A DNA stretch of 64,000 nucleotides from Dermacentor variabilis (GCF_050947875.1 NC_134568.1:206920352-206984351), one strand, 5' to 3'; positions 11,773 through 24,206 are shown, counted from the first letter of the stretch. Program-made: numbers and translations. The notes: generated from the letters alone by a model not told the origin.

Positions 11773-12107
11773 TACCGTATTGACTCATGTAAGGGCCGCA
11801 CTTTTTTTCACAAATTTTATGAGGTGCAGCCCTTATTCGGGACTGAACTTTTTGGTGAATATGCTGCCAGCGCAGCGTTCACTTGCGCACACCTTGAATC
11901 CCCAGACATACTGCTGCATCAGAGGTCAAGGTGCAACTCTCGCCATCTAGTAGTGGCATACAGAAGTACGCAGCACATCAACATTCCTTGGTGCACGCAC
12001 ACGGCATCAGGGCACCAAATGTGATTGCTTCTTCATTGGAATTTTTTTTTCTCCAAATTTTGGGCTGCCAAGTTGGGGGTGCGGCCCTTACACAAGTCTA
12101 TACAGTA
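11773..12107. mobile_element. 335-bp MITE with TA ends
   Basis: The left end 'taccgtattgactcatgtaa' continuing into 'gggccgcac' is matched by the inverted right end 'gtgcggcccttacacaagtc' continuing 'tatacagta'. That gives a 29-bp terminal inverted repeat with 4 mismatches by eye and TA at both borders. The ends resemble Tc1/mariner-superfamily MITEs (TA target). There is no coding capacity. Confidence 0.7.
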
Positions 12108-12617
12108 TTGGCTTAAATCAGAGCAAAGAACAGTGTCATGTCTAAGATATCGGTCATTGTTGTGTACTGGTTCTGTGGGGTACCCATTATTCTTGTGAAA
12201 GGCAGCACACAACATATAGAGACTGGTTCAAGGATGAAAATGGCGTGCTGTACCTTCTGCACCAATTATCAATAGCTCCACGAGTGTCTTGCACCTTCGA
12301 AAGTTGGAAATCCACAATGCTAAGCCACTGTAGAGATCATGGTGCAGCAATTCTTGAACACACAATTAATGGCACTTGGCCATTGTTTGTGATTAGTATT
12401 GTGGAAAATACTTGTAAGCTAGCTGTTCTGGAATGATTTATGCTCTAAGTTGCTGGATGTAGAAACTTTCTTTACTGCTATATTGCTTTAAAACAAGAAT
12501 ATGTTTGAGACTCTTCCTGGGAATAAAAATTTACCTGAGTCATTACACTTCTCACAGCTATCTGCTCCAAAACATCTTTGGGTTTCTAACCCAGTATAGT
12601 GTATGTTTCTAGCTAGT

Positions 12618-12923
12618 TTAACCCTTTCCGTGCCGTGGATGAGCTGGGTTCATCTGTGAGTTTCTAATGAAAATGACCAATGACGAGCTCAGCTCGTTGA
12701 AGACACTTTTCATTCACTAACAATTTTCATTTTCACGTTGGTGATGCATTTCATTTTCTTGTATATTTTGCTGTTAAGTTTGACTTTTGCAATTAGTCAG
12801 TTAAAATATCATTAATAAACAGTTAAAGCATTGTCTGCATTGACTTTCATAAAAAATTCAGCAGTAAAACATATGGCCAGTTTTGGTCAAATCTCAGCAT
12901 AGTAGCGTGGCAACGAAAGCGTT
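12618..12923. mobile_element. 306-bp TTAA-bounded MITE
   Basis: The left end 'ttaaccctttccgtgcc' pairs with the right end 'ggcaacgaaagcgttaa' (inverted TTAACGCTTTCGTTGCC), with TTAA at both borders. It belongs with the other TTAACYCTTT elements here. No coding sequence is present. Confidence 0.65.
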
Positions 12924-13236
12924 AATTATACTGTCAGTTCAAACCCACAAATGCACCTAGGGCCACATGTATGATGCATTTTTTCGTCATGGTTATGGCC
13001 ACGCTATTCAACAAAAATAAATTGTAGCAGTTAACTGCACATTTTTATTGATTATTAAGTGATAATAAATTTAGTAAAGCAGAAACTTCTATGTTAAGTG
13101 CCTATGTTTTTTGAAACTTAATCACTGCTTTAAAAAGAAGTATCGGTTTGCTGTCAGTTTCAAGTATTGCTGCTATTAAGTTCTCTTCTGTGAGTGTGTT
13201 CTATTATTATACGCAAATCTTTTTGATTTTCCGCAG

Positions 13237-13405
13237 TTCGAATGTGCTGCAATGTGGCATTGAAGAAGTCGTGGATTCATCTGAACCTAGTCCACCAGAA
13301 CCAAATGTGGCCTCTCCTAAAGGTCTTGATGTACCAGTTTTAAAGGCTCCACAGGTTGTGACACCTGCTGCTTCCACCATCAGGCTGGTCAGTTCTCCAA
13401 TCTCT
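13237..13405 (+). CDS. HSF1: HSF1 coding exon (regulatory, Ser/Pro-rich)
   Basis: The exon is bounded by the acceptor 'ttgattttccgcag' and the donor 'gtaagt' at 13406. It carries one base completing an upstream codon plus 56 codons and ends in phase 0, which joins exactly to the next exon. The peptide starts SNVLQCGIEEVVDSSEPSPP and continues with SP and PE motifs (VASPKGLDVP, VVTPAAS), a low-complexity Ser/Pro/Glu composition like the regulatory region between HR-A/B and HR-C of metazoan heat shock factors. On its own it would not be recognisable; assignment rests on phase, strand and position before the HR-C exon. No clear phospho-SUMO (KxExxSP) motif is visible. Confidence 0.75.
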
Positions 13406-13759
13406 GTAAGTTGTTATGGCATAAGTTAAGTGTTTATTGATCCTCTCCATGAAACTTTGTTGATAGTGAAAATACTGGATATGGTTTTAAACATATTTTT
13501 TCACACTTGTGTTGATGAAGTGTTAGAGAAGTTTCGTACTAGTGTCACATGGGCATTTCGGAGGTCTTCGAACCGTTAGTATATAGATTCATCAGTGAAG
13601 TAAGTGTTGCTACATAAGAAGTTTCATGGCCACCGAATCAGTAAATCTATAGAGTTGACAGTGTAGTCACGTGAAACTCAATCAAAACCTCAAGGGCCTT
13701 CAAGCAGCTGGCATGGGCATGCTTGTCAACAGCTTGTTTACACTGGTGTACTATAATCC

Positions 13760-14045
13760 ATTCAAAGAAAAAAAATTCACCTAAGATCACGATACTCCAT
13801 AATGCGAAATTTGAGCACAGCTGTATATGTGTTTTGATTTCGCAATAAATTGGCCAGCGCAGACAATCTGTCTCGTGCGGCAGGTTGCAAATGGAGTGAA
13901 GTGTGGCACGACTGCCTTGGTAATCAGGATATCATGATAGGCAGCATGTGGGTGACATATGGGTACGGTTCACAGAAGCCACCGCAGACGGACCTCCACT
14001 CATGCAGCGCTTTGTTTTCATATATGGTATTGGCGGCAACATCGG
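13760..14045 (+). repeat. Dispersed repeat, copy A (paralogue at 59935-60205)
   Basis: The series 'cgatactccataatgcgaaa', 'tgtgttttgatttcgc', 'gaagtgtggcacgactgcct', 'gcagcatgtgggtgacat' and 'cactcatgcagcgc' is repeated in the same order and orientation from 59935. I recall similar sequence as common in tick genomes but cannot verify that here. No protein is encoded. Confidence 0.6.
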
Positions 14046-14855
14046 TGAACAGACAACGTGCACTACTCTGGCTCCATCTTGTAGCCATCGTCACCGCAGA
14101 GCCTGTCTTGCTCAGCACTACGCTTTTCTTCTCGCGCTTTAGCCATACCCTCCTCCTCCGCTTTCCTCCTTGCACTTTCTTCACTATCGCAGTCTTTCAT
14201 CTCCTGCTGCGCTCCGCATTTACTCTTTCATCCTTTGCTGTGCTCGTTCACTTGGTGACGAGAAATGCTGACGCTCGCCATAGGAACGGGCGCCTAAGAG
14301 CTGTGCTCTAAAATAATAGGTACCTTGAAACATGGAGGAAAGAAATATACTAGGAGGGAATGTGACATGATAAAATTGAAGCCAGAAAAAGTTGGCCTAA
14401 TATGATAATGTCGTGGTAGGTTTTAGTATCTCCTACCGCCACTCTCAGCACGTGCTCTTCTGAAAAGACAGCAGGTGCGACAGCAACGTACAGTTTTCAC
14501 ACTCGCACATCACAATGCAAGAAGCTACCTAAGTGTGTATATTACAAGAAACAACCAAAGTTTCACAAGCTTATTGGGAGAAAATGTGCACAGAGCAGTT
14601 AGCAAAGCACAAGAACAAGTGCGCATGGAATTAAATCTACCAGGAACCGTACATTCTTGGTGTATAGAGTTTCTTACACTACTACTTAAGCAGCAACCAC
14701 ATGCATACAATATTCAAGTGATGTGACAAGTAGACCCTGTCCTGCATCAATGTGACATCACGAAAAAAATTAGCGACAAGTTTACATTGTTGTCTGAATA
14801 AATACAATCGTGCACCCTTAAAAAAACACCACAAACATACCATAAGGCCAATGTT

Positions 14856-15365
14856 TTAAAGGGACACTAAAGAGAAAAATGAGTTCTTCTGCATCAGTAA
14901 ATTACCTCTCTAGGGCACCAAAAACAACACTCTTACTACTATAAGACGCTTGGTAAGCCAGAAAAAGCACAAGGATGAAAGACTGGTGGCGACGCCTCCT
15001 TGAAGTTCCTGCGCCTGGTGGCAGTGACGTCATGAATTTTGATGGCATCTTTTAGGGCCTGCTTAACTATAGAGTGGTACAGATTGACTACATTGTGTTC
15101 TAAAGGAACCAACTATTAAACATGGCAAGCTTTGGGAACTTTTACTCAGCCAACGCGGCCCAAATGCGAAGACATACTTTGGAATCCCTGACGTCGCAGT
15201 GACGTACCAGCGTCGGGGTTACGGCGCGAAATTCAAGTACTGATACTTCGACCTTCATTTTGTCATCTAATAATCAAACTATTATTTTGAAATGACTGCC
15301 TGCAGTGTTCTCAAACAATGCTTTATTAGTCTAAACTTACTTGTTGCGCTTTAGTGTCCCTTTAA
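14856..15365. mobile_element. 510-bp TTAA-bounded MITE
   Basis: Perfect terminal inverted repeats: 'ttaaagggacactaaag' at the left and 'ctttagtgtccctttaa' at the right, with TTAA at both borders. There is no transposase. The ends resemble but differ from those of the element at 1347-2177 (TTAAAGGGACTGTCT), suggesting related piggyBac-like families. Confidence 0.8.
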
Positions 15366-15387
15366 GCAAGGTGTATTAGACCTAGCT

Positions 15388-16702
15388 TTAACTCTTCCCT
15401 TACCACACCTATAGAAATCAGTCAAAAATGACCGGCAGTTTTTCTACAGGTTGTTAAACATTTCCGTTGGAATTCTTTTACTAGCAACATCTTGCACCAT
15501 CTGAAGTGTTGACTGATCTTTAACTATTTGTCGGATTTGACAAATTTTGGCTGATTGGGGATTCTGGAAAAATAAAACTTTGGTTGGAGGTGCCGTTGAA
15601 TCTAGCCTCCAATACTCCTTACCCTTTAATAAAAGGACACAAAATTTGCAGTTTGATCGACTCGGTAGCACAATTTTAAATGACAGCAGTGCTGAAGACA
15701 CAGAAGTTTCTCTCATGTTGTCAATATTACGATCTGAAGTATCAGCTGTTTTAACAATGTCTCAAACAGCAGTAGCTGCTCCTGAATGTGTGTTATTTTG
15801 ATAATTGTGTTTGACTAATATCAAGTACAACTTTATTTTCCCCACCATGGATTGATTTTGTCCATCTGCACTTCGACAGCGTATGTACAAATTATTCCGA
15901 GCAATCCTTTCTATCGTGTGAGATTTTCACTTACAGAAGAGCACACAGTTCAGACCGAGCTTCAACTGAAGCTTGACTAAGTGTCTAATCGCTTACATTT
16001 TGAACACTGCCTGTGCAAGTGACCTTATATATTACAGTACAATAATGTGCAACATGACACATTATGATACAGCACTGTACAGGCACTGAAAAATGAATGC
16101 AGAGGCACCACTTGAACACACACTAGGTCACCTTGCTTGCACAGAAAAGCCGATGCAATATTCAGGAACGAGGAGGCTTCTGCTTCCTCCCTGACCTGAC
16201 AGCCATTCCTTCGCGAGCCTGAATAATGCAGTGAAAAACAAGCCAGGTGCCTGCTACAATGAGTAAAAACAAATACTCACTATACTATAGGACATTACCG
16301 GTTTTCACATTTGCAAAGCTACTGCTTTCTCACATAGCATGGGCATCAGTATGGGTAGTATTGATGCCAAAAAATCGTCTTAATAATTTTCTTGCATGTC
16401 CTGACTTACTAAAGTTTGGAACTAGGAGCCAGGTGCATATTTTTCATATTTCAGATTTTTTTGTTCTCAATGCTTATACTAAAAATAGCAAATTATTACT
16501 TTCATTTGTGTTTCTTGAGGTGCTTTTTTGAAGTTTTACATATGAATTCTCAGAATTTGTCTGAGGAATTATTACTGCTGTACATCCATTCAAAACACCA
16601 GTGATCAGGCTATATTTTTTTGCATCGCAGTATATGAAACAAAATGTGCAAACATAAAAGCACCGAAAATGAGCACATTTCTAGCAGTAACGAAAGAGTT
16701 AA
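15388..16702. mobile_element. 1.3-kb TTAA-bounded element
   Basis: The left end 'ttaactcttcccttac' pairs with the right end 'gtaacgaaagagttaa' (inverted TTAACTCTTTCGTTAC) with three mismatches; TTAA lies at both borders. It begins only 22 bp after the preceding MITE. Short open frames inside (15444-15716 on - and 15547-15801 on +) show no transposase motif. Confidence 0.5.
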
Positions 16703-17190
16703 TATGCCTGTAATCACCAGTAAAAATCTGTTCTGTGTCATCAGCATGAAATGTTGTGGCAGCATCTGGTGAGCAAAATGCAAAACACTTTCACGGATCT
16801 CGGTGGTGTCTCAGGCTTAACGGCATCAAAACAAACAACCGACCTCAATAATAACAACAAGGCAGCACCAATATTTTGCCCTCAGTTTGAGATGAGATGA
16901 AGGAATGGCTGATCTTACTATTTATTTTTTGCTATCACAGCAGAGAGCAAGTTGCAAGAGCGAATTCAGATCGAAGCAGGGCAGACTGGTTTCTACCATA
17001 TTTCACAATCACGCTGTCGCTGGCGGAGGCCACTGTGCAAACTTCCAGTTGACAAGTGAAATTTTCTGGCTGGCCAAAAACAGCCAACACAAGCAACAGC
17101 GACGGATCACCCTCTGCGAGAGCAAAACCTGTCGCTTGTCATCGTTGCTTGTCAATGTCGCTCGAAAATCGCATGCATGTGGTTGCGCCT

Positions 17191-17717
17191 TTAACCCTTT
17201 AAGGACGAGACATATAGATACCTAGAATAAAAACGTTTATTTGCTTTTTAAATTTGCAAAACACATCAAGAATGAGCATAATAAAAAAAAAGAAAATGTT
17301 GCAGAAATTTTTTTAGCAATAGGGACAAAACCCCAGGCAGGAAATGGAAAGTGGGCTTCACCCCAAGCCACCTAAGGCTTCATTTGGAATTTGTACAAGC
17401 AGCTCTCATCGTATGTGAACTTTAGGTGTACATTTCATGCTGCTTTACATCACGTGTGTGACACCACTGTAGCTGTAAATCTTACATTGGTCTGTCTCCT
17501 CTGACCTTGCTTTCAAAAGACAGCGAGTCGCATGCCAGATTTCTTCTTCTTCGCCCTGTGTTTCTGCTCCAAACCTACAAATGACGCTTGCTGCCTGTCA
17601 TTCAGTGTGAACCGAAGACATTTAGCCAGAAACTTTGTACTCAATACTGAAACTCGGCATGGAAAAACAATTTTCTGGTGTGTTACCTGTAGGCAACAAT
17701 CATCAATAAAGGGTTAA
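17191..17717. mobile_element. 527-bp TTAA-bounded MITE
   Basis: The left end 'ttaaccctttaaggacg' and right end 'caataaagggttaa' form an 11-bp terminal inverted repeat with TTAA borders. No coding content. The short inverted repeat limits confidence. Confidence 0.45.
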
Positions 17718-18994
17718 AGGGAAATCTCATGTCACTCTGTCTGAGTTTCCTATCGGGCACTGTGTCACCATGGGAATAATGGGAACACAGTGGGTGTGCA
17801 AGTCTTATCTTTAACACAGCTCTACTTAAAACAGAGTCATTTCCGCACAAGTAATGGTTTCTTAGAATGAAATCATCATATAAAGTTTTCGTTTGCCTGT
17901 ACTACATCTTTTGTTATTGTTTACTCGCATTTAATGCAAGTGATGGAAATAAAAACAGACTAACAGATGTTTGAAACTGACACACAGTAAACACAGATGG
18001 GGATGAGGTCGCAGATGGGGAGCCCCGCAGCCTTGAGGATGACTTGTCTGAGGATGCATGCATGGATCCCAGCGCAGTTGAGGCCCCCACGAATTCTGAG
18101 GATGATCTTATAATCACAGCACGGCAGTGGTGGGGGCTTCAGTTCTTCTCTTGATTGGGTCCTATGAGCCACTGCGGGGTTTACTGGTGGAGCAGGATGT
18201 TGATGCTGTCTTGAGAGGTTATCATGGATCTCGCACCAGATGCGCGTACCATCGACACCAGCAGCGCCTGCTCATGCTAGGCGGAGTTAGGCCTGGCAGC
18301 GAGAGGGCCAGCCGAGAGCCCTAAAAAGGGCTGCGGCTCGCGTAAGGCATGTCGGAGTTGTTAAAAAAAAAACAATTCTGAAATTCAAGCCAAGGTGAAT
18401 ACTGAAAAGCATAATAGTCAATCAAATATTTGCGCAAGCCTAGTAGTTTACTAATGCAGCTTAACCTAATGTTCTAATTGCCCCAGTAAAGATGTGAAAG
18501 TATGGTTGAAGTCAACAAAACATAAAACAGGATAGCACACTAAGTAAAGGTCATTGTAATAGGTCTACTGTTTCATAGACCTGCACGAAGGAATTTGTCT
18601 CAGATTGCACTGTGAACATGGCTTGTTTACAGTTCTATGTATTTTTTCTTGCTGCAGCACCTTGTCTAATTTACCTAGTTAAACATGCTGCAGCTGCTCA
18701 AGGATGTATTGACCCCCATGTAACATCTCTTAAATTACATAGCATAGTCATATGCCCTGTCTGAGTTGGTTTGACTTGCGTAGAATGAACTGTCTCCTGT
18801 CATGCACAACATGTGTACTTATGCAGAATGTGGATGCTCACAACTATGTATAACCAGTGGGGGATGGTGTCACAAAGCTGCAGCCTATGCTACTCACAAT
18901 TGTTTCCTCTGCTTGCCAGGCTATGTGGTATGGGACTTCTGTCAGAGCTGAGAGTATCATTGCTAGATTTGTATGTGCAAATAATCCTTTATAT

Positions 18995-19156
18995 TGACAC
19001 AATGACGTGGGGCTCCCGCACCGCGGGACGGCGCATGCAAAGTAAAGGTCGGCGCCATGAAAGACAATGAAGCACATAAGCTGCATGTTTTTCTTCTGGC
19101 CCGCCATTAAAGAGAAGCGTCTATTTTGCAAGACTCCGTCTTCAGTCTACGCTACA
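18995..19156 (+). repeat. 5' LTR of the gypsy element
   Basis: It starts with TG ('tgacacaatgacgtgggg') and ends with CA ('cagtctacgctaca'). Shared internal blocks with the 3' LTR include 'ctggcccgccattaaagaga' and 'gcgtctattttgcaagactc'. It is very short for a gypsy LTR. 'attaaa' at 19107-19112 could serve as a poly(A) signal. Confidence 0.88.
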
Positions 19157-19162
19157 TTTTTC

Positions 19163-19180
19163 TGGTGGAGGTGTGGGGTA
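19163..19180 (+). other. Possible primer-binding site
   Basis: 'tggtggaggtgtggggta' starts with TGG, as expected opposite a tRNA CCA end, six bases after the 5' LTR. Which tRNA it would match is not known to me. Confidence 0.3.
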
Positions 19181-19322
19181 CATGCTACCACTCTCAGATC
19201 GAACACTGTCTACAAGCCCAGTACGAAGTCCGGTCGAGCTGACTCCTGTTCACGTACGGACAAGCCGTCGACTTCAAGGACTGCCAACTGAACACGAGCC
19301 TCTACCTAATCGAGTCAGAAGG

Positions 19323-20646
19323 ATGAGTACATCAGTTCCGTCTTCTTCCTCAACCGCACCGACCGAGGTCATCCTTAACCAACCACGAATTCCCTCATCC
19401 TTCCATGGGGACACCTTGGAGGATGTTGAGGACTGGCTCGATCATTTTAAGTGTGTCGCAGAATTCAACAGCTGCACTCCAGAGCACAAGCTCTGGAGTG
19501 CAGCTCTACTTTGCCCTCGAGGACTATGTGCGGACATGGTTTGAGAACTGTAAGGCGGCCATATCGACATGGGATGAATTCCGATGGCATCTAATCAGCA
19601 CATACGCCAGTCTTGATCGCAAGGAGCGAGCTGAATCTGCAATTCAGGTGAGAGTACAGCGGCTGAACGAAAGCATCGCAATGTTTGTCGAAGATATGTG
19701 CCAACTTTTCCGATGCGCAGATCCGTCCATGCCGGAAGAAAAGAAGCTCAGGAACTTGTTGCGTGGTGTCAAGCAAGAGTTATTCGGTGGCCTCATAAGC
19801 AACCCACCAAAGACTGTTTCAGAGTTTCTCGCAGAAGCCATATCAATGCAAAAGGCACTGCAGCAGCGAACAAGGCAGTACAACCGCGTCGTGTCGACCC
19901 TTTTGCATGACCCTCTCGCTATACCCTTGGACAATACCAACGCCTTGCGGGAGCTCATTAGGCTTGTTGTTCAAGAAGAGCTCCAAAAGTTTCAGGTGGC
20001 TCTGGCATCGGTACCACAACTCGCTCTGGCTGAGGTTGTCCGGGAGGAAATCATGCAGGCAGTCCAAGTTCCAGAGCGAAGCAAGACACCACAGCACAAG
20101 GTACGGCAGCCACAGCCTCGCATGTCGTCGGAAGCTGCGCGAAGTTTGTGGTCCCTGATTTTTCATGATGTGAGCGACGTCCCGGACTTTCATGGTGTGC
20201 ATGCCGTTGAACAAGCAACTGGCGACTTTAGGCCTCGCTGCACGCCATTCATCGCTGAAACACGACCACACCGCAAGAGCGACGTATGGCGTACTGCAGA
20301 CCGGAGGCCCTTGTGTTTTCATTGCGGTGAAGCCGATCACCTCTACAGGGCGTGTCCTTACCGCCGAGCTGGGCTCCGTGGATTTTCACTGAATGCGCCT
20401 TGCCTGTGCAATGGTGAACGCCCCCTGGAGATTGAAGCCTACCTCGCAGATGCCAGGACCTTGTTTCCCCCACGATTCTGTGACCCCGGTCACCCTCACC
20501 CACCTGAAACAGGTCTTCCAGCCCCCTCTTCACGCCGAGCGCAACAAGGCTTCGCTCACCAGCCCTGCCTCCAGGGAAAACTGAGTCCAGCGACCTGCGG
20601 AGGTGAGGTCGCTGACGTTGCGAACGCTGAAGATCCTCCACTATGA
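19323..20646 (+). pseudogene. Gypsy gag, frameshifted
   Basis: The likely start is ATG 19323 (MSTSVPSSSSTAPTEV). The frame reads to the capsid-like block DVEDWLDHFKCVAEFNSC, then shifts by one around 19497-19503 and continues as FALEDYVRTWFENCKAAI, the retrotransposon gag core. Near 20317-20358 a CCHC zinc knuckle reads CFHCGEADHLYRAC with CX2CX4HX4C spacing, intact. A TGA TGA pair at 20644-20649 ends the frame. A perfect 15-bp inverted repeat (19471-19504) sits exactly at the frameshift. The gene cannot make full-length Gag. Confidence 0.8.
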
Positions 20647-20670
20647 TGACTGCGAAATGACGTAATTGAA

Positions 20671-21186
20671 ATGCAGAGAAAGCAGTGTAGTTCGGTGTCA
20701 GTATCTTGCGACGTACCAGTTACCATAGATGACTATGAAGTCACGGTGTTAATCGACACGGGTGCGGACACATCTGTTATGAGCCAGAATCTCGCGCGTA
20801 TACTGAACAAAGTTTCGACGCAACGGACCGGAACTCAGATTTGCACTGCAGGAGGGCGCCTCGTAACACCAATGGGCCCGTGCACGGCACGAGTCAACAT
20901 TCAGGGCTTCACGTACATCGGCGACGTCGTCATTCTTCCTGAATGTTCAAAGGACCTTATACTCGGCATGGATTTCCTTCAGGCGAACGGTGCCATCATC
21001 AACCTGCAAGAGTCCAGAGTCAGCTTTGCTATCACACAAGCCATAGCGAACAGTAATGACAACGACCGTGACATCGCGCTTCGCGTAGCTGACGATCACG
21101 TCACGTTGCCACCCAAGAGCAGCGTGCTTATCCTTATCCGATGCAACATGGAAGACGCCGCCGAAGGAATCGCTCCTGCTTCTTGA
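20671..21186 (+). pseudogene. Gypsy aspartic protease segment
   Basis: This segment is in the same frame as gag after the double stop. It has VTVLIDTGADTSVMS with the active-site Asp near residue 29 of the segment and the second protease block LILGMDFLQANGAII about 65 residues later. Motifs look intact, but the frame closes at 21184-21186 and RT resumes in another frame, so protease is disconnected from downstream Pol. Confidence 0.8.
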
Positions 21187-21317
21187 GCGCCACATTTGTA
21201 TAGCTAGAGGGCTTCTTCAGGTGCGAAACAAATGTTCAGTCGTTTTGCTTACAAACTTTAGCAACGAGTATCGGCATGTACCGCGAGGAATGACAATTAC
21301 ATTTCTTCGCGAAATCA

Positions 21318-24126
21318 TTGATGTTACTGACATTGCCACATTGTAAATCGCACCATCTCAGCAGTCTTGAGTTACCCAGCCTGAAAGAACAGATTCAAGT
21401 TAGCACTGCTCTGCCAGACCATCAGAAAGACTATCTACTGAGTCTCATTAATGAATTTGCGGACTGTTTTTCAACTACTACATCCAAAGTACGGCGCACA
21501 CCCATCACAGAGCACCGCATTATTATGGACGAGTCTGCACGTCCTGTTCGTCGGCATCCTTACAGAGTGTCTCCAGTGGAAATGGAAGCGATCAAGCATC
21601 ACGTGAAAGAAATGCTCCAAGATGACGTGATCCAGCCGTCCACAAGCCCGTGAGCCTCCCCTGTAGTGTTAGTCAGAAAGAAAGTCAACACACTACGCCT
21701 ATGTGTGGATTACAGAAAGTTGAATCGTGTCACCAAGCACGATGTTTATCCACTGCCACGCATCGATGACACATTGGATCGTCTACAACATGTGAAATTT
21801 TTTTCTTCGTTGGATCTTAAATCAGGGTATTGGCAAATCGAAGTTGATGAACAGGATCGTGAAAAAACAGTGTTTGTGACACCTGACAGGCTTTATGAGT
21901 TCAAAGTTCTCCCCTTCGGTCTCTGTTCCATACCTGCCACCTTTCAGCGGATGATGGATACCGCACTTGCTGAACTCAAATGGCAAACCTGCCTCGTATA
22001 CTTGGACGACGTCGTCGTGTTCTCGAGCACATTTGACGAACGTCTCGCATGACTCGAGAGTGTCCTCACTGCGATCCGTACTGCCGGCCTCACCATCAAG
22101 CCTGAAATGCTACTTCGGGTTCCAAGAGCTCAAATTTCTTGGCCATGTCGTTGGTCTTAAAGGCATCTGACCAGACAGCGACAAGTTAGCTGTCGCCGCC
22201 GAATTTTCACCACTCACAGACAAGAAGGCTGTCCAACGCTTCCTTCGTTTACGCGCATATTATAGGCGCTTCGTCGAGGGATTCTCGAGAATTGCTGAGC
22301 CTCTGACACAGATTACATGCGACGATGTGCCTTTCATTTGGGCAGATGAGCAGCAGCAGTTGTTCAATGAATTGCGCAAGTGTTTGCAAGCAGCCCCAAC
22401 ACTTGCTCATTTCGACAAACACGCTGACACTGAAATTCATACTGATGCCAACACTGCGGGTCTCGGCGCAGTTCTTGTGCAGTGGTAAGCTGGTGTGGAA
22501 TGCACCATTGCTTATGTAAGCCGCAGTCTCACCAAGGCTGAGAAAAACTACTCAACCACTGAAAAAGAATGCTTAGCGATTGTGTGGGCAATTAGTAAAT
22601 TCCGACCCTACTTGTACGGTAGACCCTTTAAGGTTGTCAGCGATCACCACGCCCTGTACTGGCTTGCCAACCTCAAGGATCCTTCAGGCAGACTAGCCCG
22701 TTGGAAGCTGCGCTTACAAGAGTACGACAATACAGTTGTCTACCGATCTGGAAGGAAGCACAGTGACGCTGACTGTTTGTCAGTGCACCACTCCCTGCGA
22801 CGTCATTGGACCCTGACCATGACTTGCCATTCGTCGGCATTATTGACACCATAAAGATAGCTGAGCACCAGTGCGCTGACCCTGAGCTGCTGCCGCTGAT
22901 CGAGCACCTCCAAGGAGTTGAAGGTGTTTTACCCCGCTCGCTCGTGCGCGGCTTATCATCAAACTATTTGCACAACAATGTCCTTTACAGGAAAAACTGC
23001 AGAAGCGGTCCAGATATGTACCTCCTTGTCGTGCCGTCGGCGCTGCGCCAGGACATTTTGCAAGCCTGCCATGATGAGCCATGTACGGGACACCTGGGAT
23101 CTGCTAAGACATTAGCAAGGATATGACAGAAGTATTACTGGCCCCGGCTTTATTCTTCTGTGCAATGGTACGAGAGCACCTGCCGCGACTGTCAGCACGG
23201 CAAGAAACCACCAGTTAAACCAGCTGGCTTTCTCCACCCTGTAGACCCTCCTCAAGCACCGTTCCAACAAATAGGAATGGATCTACTTGGGCCATTTCAA
23301 GTGACCTCTTCGTACAACATATGGATGTCGCTACCGACTACTTAACCCAGTACGCTGAAACCGAAGCTATTCCGCAAGCAAACTCGTATGATGTGGCCAA
23401 GTTCTTTGTACGCCACATCGTCCTACGACATGGTTCACCGTCTGTTTTCATCATCGACCATGATACAGCATTTACAGCTGAACTTATACAAGACGTTCTC
23501 CAGCTGACGCATAGCTCTCACCGCAAGAGCACTGTGTATCACCCTCAAACCAATGGATTAACGGAACATCTGAACAGAATGCTGGCTAATACGCTTTCCG
23601 TGTATGTTGACGTAGACCACAAGACATCGGACGAGAGTGATTTTGTGATTATGTGATTTTCACGTATAACACTGCTGTACAGGAGACTACACAGTTTACG
23701 CCATTCAAACTTGTATACAGGTGCCATGTCACGTCAACACTTGACGCCATGCTACCTCTGGCTGATAATAGCCCCACCAGCAAACACGTGGAAGAGTTTG
23801 TACAAAGAGCTGAAGAAGCATGCCAGCTTGCTTGGCATCGTATCCGGAGCCAACAGCATACTGACATCCTTCGATACAACCAGGGTCGACGTGACGTCTA
23901 TTACAAAACCGGCGCCTGTGTGTGGGTCTGGACTCCCATCCGTCGCCATGGACTCTTGGAAAAGTTGCTCCACCAGTATTTTGGTCCCTACAAGGTTACA
24001 CGCCGCCTCAGTGACATGACCTATGAAGTCATCCTCTGCAGTTCTGACCCCGGTTCGCTCCGTCGTCGTCCTTGCACTGAAGTTGTTCATGTAGTGCGCA
24101 TGAAACCATACTATGCGCGTACATGA
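21318..24126 (+). pseudogene. Gypsy RT, RNase H and integrase, with multiple stops
   Basis: RT keeps its catalytic motifs: SSLDLKSGYWQIEV, LPFGLCSIPATFQRMMD and YLDDVVVFSS. RNase H shows [36 protein letters not shown] and DADCLS. Integrase shows ACHDEPCTGHLGS with CRDCQHGKK, then GMDLLGPFQ, FIIDHDTAF and QTNGLTEHLNR, and ends with YFGPYKVTRR. In-frame stops occur at 21651 (TGA where Trp is expected in SPWASP), 22050, about 22168, about 22488 and about 23124, plus frameshifts near 21190-21318, 22070-22110, 22800, 23320 and 23650. Several stops fit CGA-to-TGA or TGG-to-TGA changes, consistent with long neutral decay. Confidence 0.85.
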
Positions 24127-24206
24127 ACGCCGAAATGCACCTGAGAAGCTCCATTTCTTGTTGTCGCTGAAAGAACTTTTTGACGCAACCGAGACGGTCG
24201 CTTTTC

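Larger units (their letters stand above)
1..13236 (+). other. Upstream intron of HSF1 (5' end outside the window)
   Basis: No exon compatible with the first HSF exon (which needs two preceding codon bases) was found here, so I read the stretch as one intron of at least 13.2 kb. It holds a TTAA MITE end (1-82), MITEs at 1347-2177, 2929-3914, 11773-12107 and 12618-12923, a dispersed repeat at 4330-4645, a pogo-like fragment at 6356-6470, a LINE scrap at 7030-7233 and a gypsy pol fragment at 7442-10890. I see nothing specific in 83-1346, 2244-2928, 3915-4329, 4646-6355, 6471-7029, 7234-7441, 10891-11772, 12108-12617 and 12924-13236; these are AT-rich with only short chance reading frames. Confidence 0.6.

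Noticed and set aside
17914..18324. Overlapping frames on both strands around 18.0-18.3 kb
   Set aside because: Low-complexity acidic/Ser readings on both strands with no motif and no fit to the HSF1 phase chain.
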